Shown here piece after piece: positions 1-7,849 of a stretch of DNA of 56,962 bases. The notes below the pieces were generated by a model. That model had not been told where the DNA came from. It searched no databases and was given only the letters and a program-made list of their open reading frames with translations. The translations under genes were made by a program, and so were the position numbers. This DNA is from Odoribacter sp. UBA944 (lineage in GTDB: Bacteria; Bacteroidota; Bacteroidia; Bacteroidales; Marinifilaceae). Each line of letters starts with the position of its first letter. Positions within the stretch are counted from its first letter, which is position 1. Location: contig DBDA01000046.1 in assembly GCA_002293375.1 (NCBI GenBank), positions 13,770 to 70,731 of the forward strand, written 5' to 3'.

Positions 1-1306
1 CATCGAACCACCGTTTCCCCTCCATCAGCAATTCGCGCCGCCGCTCCTGTATCACTATTTCCAGTGCGGCAAAATCCGTATCGCCCGCCCGCAGGTCCAC
101 CTGGTAGCCGGCCCGTTTCCGGATCCTGTTTACGATCTCCACCGACTCCTGGAATTTTTGCTTCATGGCCAAGGCTTCGGCCTTCATCAGCAGAATATCG
201 CTGATCCGGTAAAAGATCCAGTTCGCATCCCCGTTCGCGCGCATAGTCATGCCCGTTCCCATCTGATAGGCAGCGTACTTTGTCAGGATAAGGCTGTTTC
301 CGGAGAATGCCATACTGGCGCCCACGCCCCGCAGGTCGTTGATACCCGGTACTTCCCGGTAGAGATCCTCTATGGTTTCACCGGGTATAAAATGGCTTTT
401 TGTAACGCACCACTCCACAAAGTTGTTGGTGGAACGGATCTTGGTGTTGTCGCCGGAAGCGGTCGTTGTGTTGTATTCGAGTTCAAATACCGATTCCGTG
501 CTGTATTCCTCTTCGAAGATGGAGAGAAACCACAGTTCGCCGTCCTCTACAAACTCAAAACGGCCGGAGTTCAACACGGTGTCGCACATCCGCAGGCAAT
601 CGTCGTATTGCTCCTGCCAGAGGTAGATCTCCGCCAACAGGCAGAAAGAGGCCCAGCGGGTGGCGCGGGTTTTGTTGTCGATCTCGTATTCGTGCCCCGG
701 TTTGGCGTACCGGAGGTGTTCCAGCAGATCGGCCGTAATTTGCTCCAACACGTATGCTTCCGTATCCTTGCCTTTTTTAAAGGATACTTTGTCGTCCACG
801 TAAGGTTCCGTTACAAAAGGGACCTCCCCGAAGGTGCGTACCAGGTAGAAGTAGCAGAGTGAACGGAGAAAGACCGCTTCCGCCACATACGCCCGCATCA
901 CAATCTCTTCGAACATCGGGTCTTTTTCAAACACCTCCGGTGCATACCGGATCACGGAGTTGGCGCTCCCGATCACCCTGTATACCTTGGCCCAATCGTT
1001 CAGGCTGTTCTCCGGTAAAATATCCAACTCCTTGATTTTCCGCAAATCCGCGGCGGCATCGGCGCCTAAGGTAACCCCGTCTCCCCGTACTTCCCCCCAG
1101 CGGAAGAAGCAGTCGTCCGCACACTCCCGCATCCGGAGGTAACAGGAGGTCAGCACAGCCTCCACATCTTGCTGTTTTTGCCAGTAGTCCCCCGAGGTCT
1201 GTTTGTTCTGCGGGTCTAAATCCAACCAGCCGTTGCACGACGTCATGCCCGCTGTTATCGCCAGCAGCAGCACGCCTATTCCTATTTTTGCTATTCTCTT
1301 CTTCAT
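1..1306 (-). CDS. SusD/RagB-like surface glycan- or peptide-binding lipoprotein, 3' end cut by window edge
   Basis: Reading the minus strand from the ATG at 1306 gives an open frame to the window edge, about 435 residues. It starts MKKRIAKIGIGVLLLAITAG and has a lipobox ending TSC at about residue 24, so the protein should be lipidated and surface exposed. Family marks visible are CNGWLDLDP after the lipid cysteine, a helical core with AYVAEAVFLRSLCYFYLVRTFGEVP, and ERRRELLMEGKRWFD near the right end of what is seen; these are the usual SusD/RagB signatures. The last roughly 60-80 residues lie outside the window. It starts 4 bases after the SusC stop, so the two form a classical SusCD pair that would bind substrate and cap the transporter. 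It is a paralogue of the SusD at 13424: same LDL.P..... start, same WGEVR segment. The substrate is unknown. Confidence 0.93.
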   Translation of the reverse strand, partial: MKKRIAKIGIGVLLLAITAGMTSCNGWLDLDPQNKQTSGDYWQKQQDVEAVLTSCYLRMRECADDCFFRWGEVRGDGVTLGADAAADLRKIKELDILPENSLNDWAKVYRVIGSANSVIRYAPEVFEKDPMFEEIVMRAYVAEAVFLRSLCYFYLVRTFGEVPFVTEPYVDDKVSFKKGKDTEAYVLEQITADLLEHLRYAKPGHEYEIDNKTRATRWASFCLLAEIYLWQEQYDDCLRMCDTVLNSGRFEFVEDGELWFLSIFEEEYSTESVFELEYNTTTASGDNTKIRSTNNFVEWCVTKSHFIPGETIEDLYREVPGINDLRGVGASMAFSGNSLILTKYAAYQMGTGMTMRANGDANWIFYRISDILLMKAEALAMKQKFQESVEIVNRIRKRAGYQVDLRAGDTDFAALEIVIQERRRELLMEGKRWFD

Positions 1307-1310
1307 ACGC

Positions 1311-4300
1311 TTAAAAATCTATGGTGACACCCAGGGCTACCCGCTTCTGACGGGGGGTAAAACTTTCGTCTTTTGTAAATTCATGCAATCCCTCTTTCGG
1401 CATGATCTCCGGGTCCTGTCCGGTGTATTTGGTCCAGGTAAAGAGGTCGTAACCGGTTACATACGCCTGGATCCGCTCCAAACCGATGGCGGCCAATCCT
1501 GCACCTCTCCACGTATAGGTCAGGGAGAGGGTTTTCAAACGGAGAAAGGAGGCGTCTTCCACAAAGCGGCTTGATCCCAGGTAGTTGTATCCGTATCCGT
1601 AAAGCGCGCGCGGAATGTCCGTACGGTCGCCCGTGTTGCGCCACCGTTTCAGTACCGCCCGGCTCTGGTTGTTGGTGCCGTACATACTCTCCGTGTTGAT
1701 CCGGGTCTGGTTGATCACCTTCTGCCCGAAACGGGACTGGAAACCGGCCCGCAAGGAGAGGTTGCTTTTGTAGCGCAGGGTAAAGGTCGCCCCCCCCGTC
1801 ACCACCGGCATGGCATTTCCCAGGTAAACAATGTCGTAGTTGTCGATCACCCCGTCGTGGTTCACATCCTCGTACCAGGCATCTCCAGGGCGCATCTGCA
1901 CCCCCCGGATGGTGGTGTAAACCGGCTGGCCGGCCATATCGTACACCGGATTCCCGTTCCGGTCTTTGGTGACGGTCTCCGCTTCGTTGTCGTAAACCCC
2001 GAGATAGCGGAAACCGTAAAAAGCGCCTAAGGGCTGGTTCAGTTCCACCGAACTCGCATAGCGGTCGTTGGCCGGCGAAGTCGGATAGTCCACAAAATTC
2101 TTGTTGGAGGGCAATTCCAAAATCTTGTTCCGGTTCCGGCTGAAGTTGAAGTTACCGCTCAGGGTCAGGTCCTGTGCCAACCGAATGTTGTTGAAGTTTA
2201 GTACCAACTCCCAGCCCCGGCTGTTCATGCTCCCCGTATTGTACCAATTCACCTGGGCGAACCCGGTAGAAGTAGGGATAGAGACATTCTTGTGGAGCAT
2301 GTCGTCGATCTTGTTGTCATAGATGTCAAACGTGATCCCGTACTTGAAGTTGTTCATGTTCAAGGTGAACCCAAGGTTGTGGGAGCGTTTGGTCTGCCAT
2401 TTCAAGTTGTCCAACTGTACCTGGTTCGGGCCGATCCCGCTCATGCTGCCTCCGTTGTTGGGGCGCGTGATGTAGGTGCCTTCCGGAGCGAAAGTCCCGG
2501 TATAGGCGTAGTTTTCGTTGGGGCTGGTACCGGAGATCCCCCAGTTGTAACGCAGCATCAATTCGTCAATCCAGTCAACAGAAGCCAGAAAACCTTCGTT
2601 GTGTACCTTCCAGTTGAAGTCTACTACCGGCTGGCTCATCCAGCGGTTGGATTTCCCCATCTTGGTACTTCCTTCGTACCGAAACGAAGGAGAGATGACG
2701 TAACGGTCCCACAGGTTCACGCTTCCCATGAACAGGAAGCCCATCCCCCGGGCGCGGCTGGAGCCGGAGCCAAAAGAGCGGAGGGAGCCTCCGGCCGAGG
2801 GGTCGCTGTTTTCAGCGGAAGCGGCTTTGGCCACCTGCTCGTTGTAAGCATTTTCGATGTGGTCGTACACCTCTTGTTTCAGCGACAGGGTCAACCGGTA
2901 GAGCCACGGGTTCACTTCACTCCGGGAGTAAGCGAGCAGGTTGGACATCTCGATGTTCCGCTTGTCGTTGGTATTGTCCGTTGACGTATTGAAGTCTTCG
3001 TGCGTCCAGAGTAGGCCGGTTGCCGCCTGGGGCAGGAACCCTTTGGTCTTCTGGGTCACCAGGTCGATCCCCAACACCCCCCGGTAGATCAGATCTTCCA
3101 GCAGGTTGTAGGTAACGCCGAAATTTACGCCGGAGGTCTGGATGTTCTGGTTTTTGAACGACTCGTTCACCATCGCCACAGGATTGAAGACGCCGGTCCC
3201 GTCCGCCTTCCACGCTCCCTGGAAGTGGGTGGATTCGATCGGGGTGAAGTATTCGGCGGTCGGCCGGCCGTCCGCCCCGATGATCCACGGGCTCATGTTC
3301 GGCATCTTTTTACGCGCATGGGAACGGATCTTGCCGGAGTCGAACCAGTTGTCCTCCTTTTGGGTATCGGTGTAGGAGAAACCAGCGGTCACCCGCAACT
3401 TCTCCGAAAAGTTGTAATCCACATTCAAACGGGTGGTGAGGCGCTTCAGGCCGCTTCCCTTCGTGGTCCCTTCTTCGCTCAGGTAGTCCACCGAGAAGCG
3501 GTACGACGCCCGGTCGCCGCCGCCCGACATGGAAAAATTGGTGGAACTGGTCAAGCCGGTCCGGGTAATCAAATCCAGCCAGTCGGTATCCTGGTTGTAT
3601 TCGTCGTAGTAGTTGTAAGCCGGGTCAAAGTTAATTTCCGGGTACTTGATCAGGTTTTCCAGATTGGTCCAGTGGAATCCCGTTTCGTACATCCGGTTCC
3701 ACATCCCGTCCTGTATCATGGCGACATACTCTTTCCCGTTCAACAGCGGGATGCCTTTGGGCTCCTTTTTCCAGTCCATTTTCTGCACAAACGAGAAGCG
3801 GGGCTTCCCGGTCGAACCTCTTTTGGTCGTGATCAACAGCACCCCGTTGATGGCGCGGGAGCCGTACAGTGCAGTAGCCGTGGCATCCTTCAACACCTCA
3901 ATATCCTCGATGTCGCTGGGGGCGATGTTCAGCAAAGAGCCGAAATCCTCGTCCGTTGCGGTCTGGAAATCGAAATCGCCGCCGAACGTAACGTCGTAGG
4001 GAACGTGGTCTACCACCACCATCGGTTCGTTGCTGGTGGAGAGCGAACTGATCCCCCGGATACGGATGCCCATACGGGCGCCGGGATCTCCGGAAGAGGC
4101 GATGATGTCTACCCCTCCCAAACGTCCCTGCAAGGCGTCCTCGATGGAGGTGATCTGCATGGTCTGCATATCCTCCGTACTGACCCGCTCGCGGGCGGCC
4201 CCCAGGTCACTCATCACAATCCCCGCCGCGTTTATATCTCTCCGGCGGGCCGTTACTTTTACCTCATCCAGCATGGACTGCATGTCTTCCAACACCACGT

Positions 4301-4607
4301 TTTCCACCGTCTGTCCCTTGTAAGGCACCGTTTTGGTTTTCATGCCAACAAAAGAGTAAATAATTGTCAGGTTCTGCTCGTTCTGAGGGATCGACAAGAA
4401 ATACTCCCCGTTCAGATTGGTTGCTACCCCTCCGAGAGTCCGCTTGTTTTCATTTTGCACATACACTGTTACGCCGGGTATGGGGCCGTCCGTAACGTGC
4501 GTTACCACTCCTCTCAGCACCGCCTGCTGCGCCCAAAGTGTTCCCGGCAGTGTCAGAAAAGCGATAACGAATATCCTTTTCAGTAAATACTCGAACTTCA
4601 TCTTCAT
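1311..4607 (-). CDS. SusC/RagA-family TonB-dependent outer-membrane transporter
   Basis: The 1098-residue protein has a signal peptide (about 1-26, cut after LWAQ), then a carboxypeptidase-regulatory-like beta-sandwich domain (about 30-115). The plug follows, with the family stretch IRIRGISSLS and IEVLKDATATALYGSRAINGV (about 180-255), and then a long beta barrel ending in a terminal Phe, as outer-membrane porins do. It would import a ligand held by the SusD partner, powered by TonB-ExbBD. It lies 5 bases after the fasciclin gene and 4 bases before susD, so the three are one transcript. It is clearly paralogous to the SusC at 10149 in both plug and barrel wording (for example the KMPNMSP and NRWL..P segments). 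A start at the second Met (4601) is equally possible. Confidence 0.95.
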   Translation of the reverse strand: MKMKFEYLLKRIFVIAFLTLPGTLWAQQAVLRGVVTHVTDGPIPGVTVYVQNENKRTLGGVATNLNGEYFLSIPQNEQNLTIIYSFVGMKTKTVPYKGQTVENVVLEDMQSMLDEVKVTARRRDINAAGIVMSDLGAARERVSTEDMQTMQITSIEDALQGRLGGVDIIASSGDPGARMGIRIRGISSLSTSNEPMVVVDHVPYDVTFGGDFDFQTATDEDFGSLLNIAPSDIEDIEVLKDATATALYGSRAINGVLLITTKRGSTGKPRFSFVQKMDWKKEPKGIPLLNGKEYVAMIQDGMWNRMYETGFHWTNLENLIKYPEINFDPAYNYYDEYNQDTDWLDLITRTGLTSSTNFSMSGGGDRASYRFSVDYLSEEGTTKGSGLKRLTTRLNVDYNFSEKLRVTAGFSYTDTQKEDNWFDSGKIRSHARKKMPNMSPWIIGADGRPTAEYFTPIESTHFQGAWKADGTGVFNPVAMVNESFKNQNIQTSGVNFGVTYNLLEDLIYRGVLGIDLVTQKTKGFLPQAATGLLWTHEDFNTSTDNTNDKRNIEMSNLLAYSRSEVNPWLYRLTLSLKQEVYDHIENAYNEQVAKAASAENSDPSAGGSLRSFGSGSSRARGMGFLFMGSVNLWDRYVISPSFRYEGSTKMGKSNRWMSQPVVDFNWKVHNEGFLASVDWIDELMLRYNWGISGTSPNENYAYTGTFAPEGTYITRPNNGGSMSGIGPNQVQLDNLKWQTKRSHNLGFTLNMNNFKYGITFDIYDNKIDDMLHKNVSIPTSTGFAQVNWYNTGSMNSRGWELVLNFNNIRLAQDLTLSGNFNFSRNRNKILELPSNKNFVDYPTSPANDRYASSVELNQPLGAFYGFRYLGVYDNEAETVTKDRNGNPVYDMAGQPVYTTIRGVQMRPGDAWYEDVNHDGVIDNYDIVYLGNAMPVVTGGATFTLRYKSNLSLRAGFQSRFGQKVINQTRINTESMYGTNNQSRAVLKRWRNTGDRTDIPRALYGYGYNYLGSSRFVEDASFLRLKTLSLTYTWRGAGLAAIGLERIQAYVTGYDLFTWTKYTGQDPEIMPKEGLHEFTKDESFTPRQKRVALGVTIDF

Positions 4608-4612
4608 TCAAT

Positions 4613-6838
4613 TTATGGGTTAGTCTTCGGATTCAATATCGTATCGATACTGTATATCAAACCATCATAGGCAAATACGGGGAAATCGTCGGTAGTTGTT
4701 CCCGTCAGGGAGGTTTTCGGATTCCTGACAGTCAACTGTTTATCGTTGTTTCTCTCGATACTGAGCTTTTTGTAGGTCATGGTGTTATCCACGACTCCCG
4801 CCTCCTGTTTGGTATTGACCTCTAGGTCCGCCTTCATGCCGGGAAGCGGATAACCGGAAAAGACGTTTGCCTCTACCGTGAAGAAGTAATACTTCAGGAA
4901 TTCGGCCAGTTCCACCGGGTCGGTAGGAATAGTGCCGTCCATTTTTCCCTGTGTTACCGCGTCGTTGCTGAGCGCCATCACGATGGTCCGTTCTCCGGCA
5001 ACGAATGATATCACACCGCCCGCGGCGTCATCCGCCAAACCGGCCTCTCTCAGCAGTTGGTAAAATTGATTGAAACGGGTGTTGTTCTTCAAGGCTGCGT
5101 AGGTCATGCTGTTGGGAGCGCCCAACATACCGTCCACAGCGTAAACTTCCCCATTTTCCATGGTCCCCAGGTGGTGGGTCACGCTGATGGAACCGCCGGC
5201 CATTGACTCCAAACGATCATCTTCCACGATCAGGTAGGTGTAGCCCTGTTTGGCATCCACGAATTTCCGGCCGCCGGCCGCATCGAAATCTTCCGGCCGG
5301 ATAGCGCTCGCAGCAATGTGACAGGCAGCGAGGGTCTGCATCCAATTGATCGGGACTTCGGTTTCCGAATCGCCGGCCGCCAGCATCAATCTTTCATCCC
5401 CGAAGAGCATCGGGTCACCCATATCCAACCGGTATCCGGCCTCTTCAAACACCGAATTGGGCACGGCGAACAGGGTATAATCCGTCAACATATTGACCAA
5501 TTGGATCACTTCGCCCGCCTGGTGCATAATGTGTTGGAAAATCGTATACTCCGGATAGCGGAACAATGGGCCGGTCACCGAGCGGAAAGGCGCAGGGGTG
5601 ATGACCTTGTTGGTGCCGTAGAAGGTCCCGTTGGAGCATAACTCCCTGTGAGATACATCCGTATCCGGATCCATGTCAATTTTGTCTCCGAATACCGAAC
5701 TCAAACCTTTGGCCGATTTAAACTCTTCCGGAAGCGAAAGGTTTCCCTGAAACACCTGTCCCCGCAGAAAATAGTTCAGGGTCAACAACGGGATCGCATC
5801 TATGTTCGGGTACGCCCCAAAGATCCCTGCCGGAGCAAAATAGTCCGCCAACGCTGCATTATCCGGCACAACAGCAGTAAAACTGTATTGGGTCAGGTTG
5901 CCCATGTGTTGGTAGTCCAACTGCGAAAGCTCTCCGTTATAAGTCCATTCAGAGGCGATCTTCGGCAAGACGGTCTCCTTCGTTGCGCCGTGAAAGAAGA
6001 GGAAGAGCGAATCGCCGGCAGGGGCAAACTTGCCGGAATAGGTGGCATCGTAACTGAAATTTGTGAACTTGTCGTACAGTTGCCTGAAGGCAGAAAATTC
6101 GGCCGGGCGTTTTTCCAATACTTCGTAAATGGTGTTCAACGGCCGGATGACATCGTCCAGGATATTGACATACCCGTTGCTGGAGGGGATGTCGTACTCC
6201 AAAATCCCGGCATTTGCCACATATACCCGCTCCTGGTCCCCGTACCATTGGCTGTTGGGGAAAAAGTATTTGTAGTTGTACTCGTAATTGCTCAGATCTT
6301 TGGTTTCGAACATCACCGTGGAGAGTGCAGGCAAAAAGAGTTCTTTTCTATAGATATTGTACTCATGCCCGCTTCCCGTCAGCGGATTCGTCCGTTTGTA
6401 GATGGGCGGTTTCGCAAAGGTTTTCTGCTTGTAAGCCAATCCGTCGGAAGCTGGCACTCCTTGTCCGTCTATGGGGAAATCCAACAATTGCCCCTTTTTG
6501 AAGGAGTACTGCATGATGTGGTACCCCACCAGCACCTGTAACTCCGCTACCGGCACCTCCTGCACGGAAGCGTACCCCCTGGATTGCAGGTAAGCCATGA
6601 ATTTGTCGTCCTCCGGGGCGAAAACGGTACACAAAACCTTTCCTTCCAACACGTCCTTCAAACCGCCTCTTTCCGCGGCCTCCAGGAAACGTTCGTGGTT
6701 TCCCCTTGTCTTCAACACATCGTAAGCACTCCCTGCCAGCCAGCCGGGTTGCTCGTAATGTTCATCCATCTTGCTCTCACAACCGAAGAGGAGAAAGGCA
6801 AGACCGATCATTAGCCATTTACTGCTTCTAATTCTCAT
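4613..6838 (-). CDS. Multi-fasciclin (FAS1) domain lipoprotein
   Basis: This 741-residue protein begins with a short signal and a lipobox (LLFGC, Cys about 20). The first FAS1 domain (about 35-230) is recognised by FLEAAERGGLKDVL, TVFAPEDDKFMAYL and the VGYHIM stretch. At least two and probably three further divergent FAS1 repeats follow (about 235-410, 420-570 and 575-735), including TDYTLFAVPNSVFEEAGY and GTMENGEVYAVDGML. FAS1 domains usually mediate adhesion or binding to proteins and glycans; in Bacteroidetes such genes often sit beside SusCD. It is first in a three-gene minus operon and is the mirror paralogue of the 7850 gene. Its role here, surface binding of the nutrient or of a host matrix, is inferred. 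Confidence 0.88.
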   Translation of the reverse strand: MRIRSSKWLMIGLAFLLFGCESKMDEHYEQPGWLAGSAYDVLKTRGNHERFLEAAERGGLKDVLEGKVLCTVFAPEDDKFMAYLQSRGYASVQEVPVAELQVLVGYHIMQYSFKKGQLLDFPIDGQGVPASDGLAYKQKTFAKPPIYKRTNPLTGSGHEYNIYRKELFLPALSTVMFETKDLSNYEYNYKYFFPNSQWYGDQERVYVANAGILEYDIPSSNGYVNILDDVIRPLNTIYEVLEKRPAEFSAFRQLYDKFTNFSYDATYSGKFAPAGDSLFLFFHGATKETVLPKIASEWTYNGELSQLDYQHMGNLTQYSFTAVVPDNAALADYFAPAGIFGAYPNIDAIPLLTLNYFLRGQVFQGNLSLPEEFKSAKGLSSVFGDKIDMDPDTDVSHRELCSNGTFYGTNKVITPAPFRSVTGPLFRYPEYTIFQHIMHQAGEVIQLVNMLTDYTLFAVPNSVFEEAGYRLDMGDPMLFGDERLMLAAGDSETEVPINWMQTLAACHIAASAIRPEDFDAAGGRKFVDAKQGYTYLIVEDDRLESMAGGSISVTHHLGTMENGEVYAVDGMLGAPNSMTYAALKNNTRFNQFYQLLREAGLADDAAGGVISFVAGERTIVMALSNDAVTQGKMDGTIPTDPVELAEFLKYYFFTVEANVFSGYPLPGMKADLEVNTKQEAGVVDNTMTYKKLSIERNNDKQLTVRNPKTSLTGTTTDDFPVFAYDGLIYSIDTILNPKTNP

Positions 6839-6992
6839 AGATTTTTAAGTGTTAGTCAAGTTTTTGTTGTTGTGTTATCGATTGCATGATTTAATATGTT
6901 ATTAAGTTTCGTACACTCATTCGGGAGTTGTATACAAATTTCTGTCGTATTTTATCGATTGCATAAAAGTCTCTTTTTTAAAGCTAAATTAG

Positions 6993-7016
6993 GTACATGC
7001 ATTGCGTAACATGTAC
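6993..7016 (-). promoter_or_regulatory. Stem-loop in the leader of the minus operon
   Basis: GTACATG (6993-6999) and CATGTAC (7010-7016) form a 7-bp stem around a 10-base loop, flanked by a further AGCT/AGCT match. The loop sequence TTGCGTAA (7002-7009) is itself complementary to TTACGCAA at 7073-7080, so alternative pairings are possible in the leader RNA. Function is unknown; it could equally be an operator palindrome. Confidence 0.35.
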
Positions 7017-7147
7017 TACTATGTAGCTGATTGTCAAAAAAAGTAAATGTGCACATCATCCTAAATCCTTCATTACGCAAACGTTAACGCATTCCTTTTA
7101 AATGCTCTTTTCTATATTTAGCATAAGAACAACTTCAATTCTCGCTA

Positions 7148-7177
7148 CAAATATATACATTTTTTAATCTATGCAAA
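7148..7177 (-). promoter_or_regulatory. Bacteroidetes-type promoter for the minus fasciclin-SusC-SusD operon
   Basis: On the minus strand TTTG (7177-7174) is followed after 18 bases by TATATTTG (7155-7148), matching the Bacteroides -33 TTTG / -7 TAnnTTTG pattern. Transcription would start near 7141, leaving a leader of about 300 nt. The surrounding 40 bases (7186-7147) match the plus promoter at 7578-7617 at 31 positions without a gap, which supports both calls. Confidence 0.65.
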
Positions 7178-7586
7178 TATTTTCATTTATTTTTTGAGAC
7201 AAGTACACAAATAACCATTATCACGAGAGATTTCTTCATCAACTTTCTGTTTAATGCCTATCAGTCAAAAGCCCTTTACAAAGCTTGTTTAAAGCCAAGG
7301 AATACCTGTTGCATATGCTTTTCCATTCTCTTTCTATTTCTTTTCCAACTATGTCGTTTCCGGGACGCGCTGAGCGCAGGGCTGTTGGTTTCCGGAAGCG
7401 TCGTCGGGAACGGCGAATTATTTACTTGCTCCAGCTGAGGGACCAGAATCCGCTCTGCTTGACGAAGCAACAGTGGAAAAAGAAAATTTTTGTGTAGTTG
7501 CCCTGGATTTTTCACCCTAAACTCCCGACGAAATATTATTTTTTTCTATGCAATCGAATGCTCTTTGTGAAAAATTAATGAAAGTG

Positions 7587-7616
7587 TTTGTGGAAATCTA
7601 AAAATGTATATCTTTG
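7587..7616 (+). promoter_or_regulatory. Bacteroidetes-type promoter for the ten-gene plus operon
   Basis: TTTG (7587-7590) and TATCTTTG (7609-7616) are separated by 18 bases, the same as in the homologous minus-strand promoter. The start point would be near 7623, about 227 nt before the first start codon. Confidence 0.65.
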
Positions 7617-7849
7617 TTCGTGTATCCAAATGGCAATATCTGTTAAAAATACTGTTGGAAAGAGAAAGCAGGACTTTTTACACATGTTTTTAAGGCATGT
7701 ATGAAGAAAGAAAGCTAAAATAAAACACGTAATTACCAGATGGTTACAACTAATAAACGGAGTGTTTCTAAGAATATCTGATTTGAGAAATAGGCGGCTG
7801 TTTTTCAAATATCGGGAGAATAGTAAAATGTGTATGTTAAATTTAATAA

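Larger units (their letters stand above)
6955..7557. repeat. Inverted repeat pair bounding the inner spacer (candidate invertible segment)
   Basis: TCGATTGCATA at 6955-6965 is repeated in inverted form as TATGCAATCGA at 7547-7557; allowing one mismatch the match extends to about 14 bases. A further direct copy of the core lies at 6878-6887. The enclosed segment of about 600 bases carries the minus-operon promoter but not the plus-operon promoter. Whether it inverts is inference; no recombinase gene is present in the window. Confidence 0.4.
6839..7849. other. One-kilobase divergent regulatory spacer
   Basis: This AT-rich stretch separates two diverging, mirror-image operons. It holds homologous promoters for each arm, an 11-bp inverted repeat, two direct copies of TTATCGATTGCAT (6875-6887 and 6952-6964) and a stem-loop at 6993-7016. 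It gives long untranslated leaders of roughly 300 nt (minus) and 230 nt (plus). The middle (about 7260-7510) is more GC-rich and carries short open frames on both strands (7276-7515 minus, 7285-7497 plus). Neither resembles a protein family I know, so I do not call them genes. Confidence 0.7.

Noticed and set aside
158..862. 234-residue plus-strand open frame at the left edge
   Set aside because: It lies entirely opposite the SusD gene, whose minus-strand frame has clear family motifs; the plus product resembles nothing and has no signal or start context.
3225..4586. 453-residue plus-strand open frame
   Set aside because: It is the antisense of the SusC gene; codon bias of GC-rich SusC genes commonly opens a long opposite frame.
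7276..7515. Small minus-strand open frame in the spacer (79 residues)
   Set aside because: No family resemblance, no promoter pattern and a low-complexity basic composition; noted only as part of the spacer description.
7575..7808. Small minus-strand open frame covering the plus-operon promoter (77 residues)
   Set aside because: It overlaps a well supported promoter and leader, is very AT-rich and shows no protein features.
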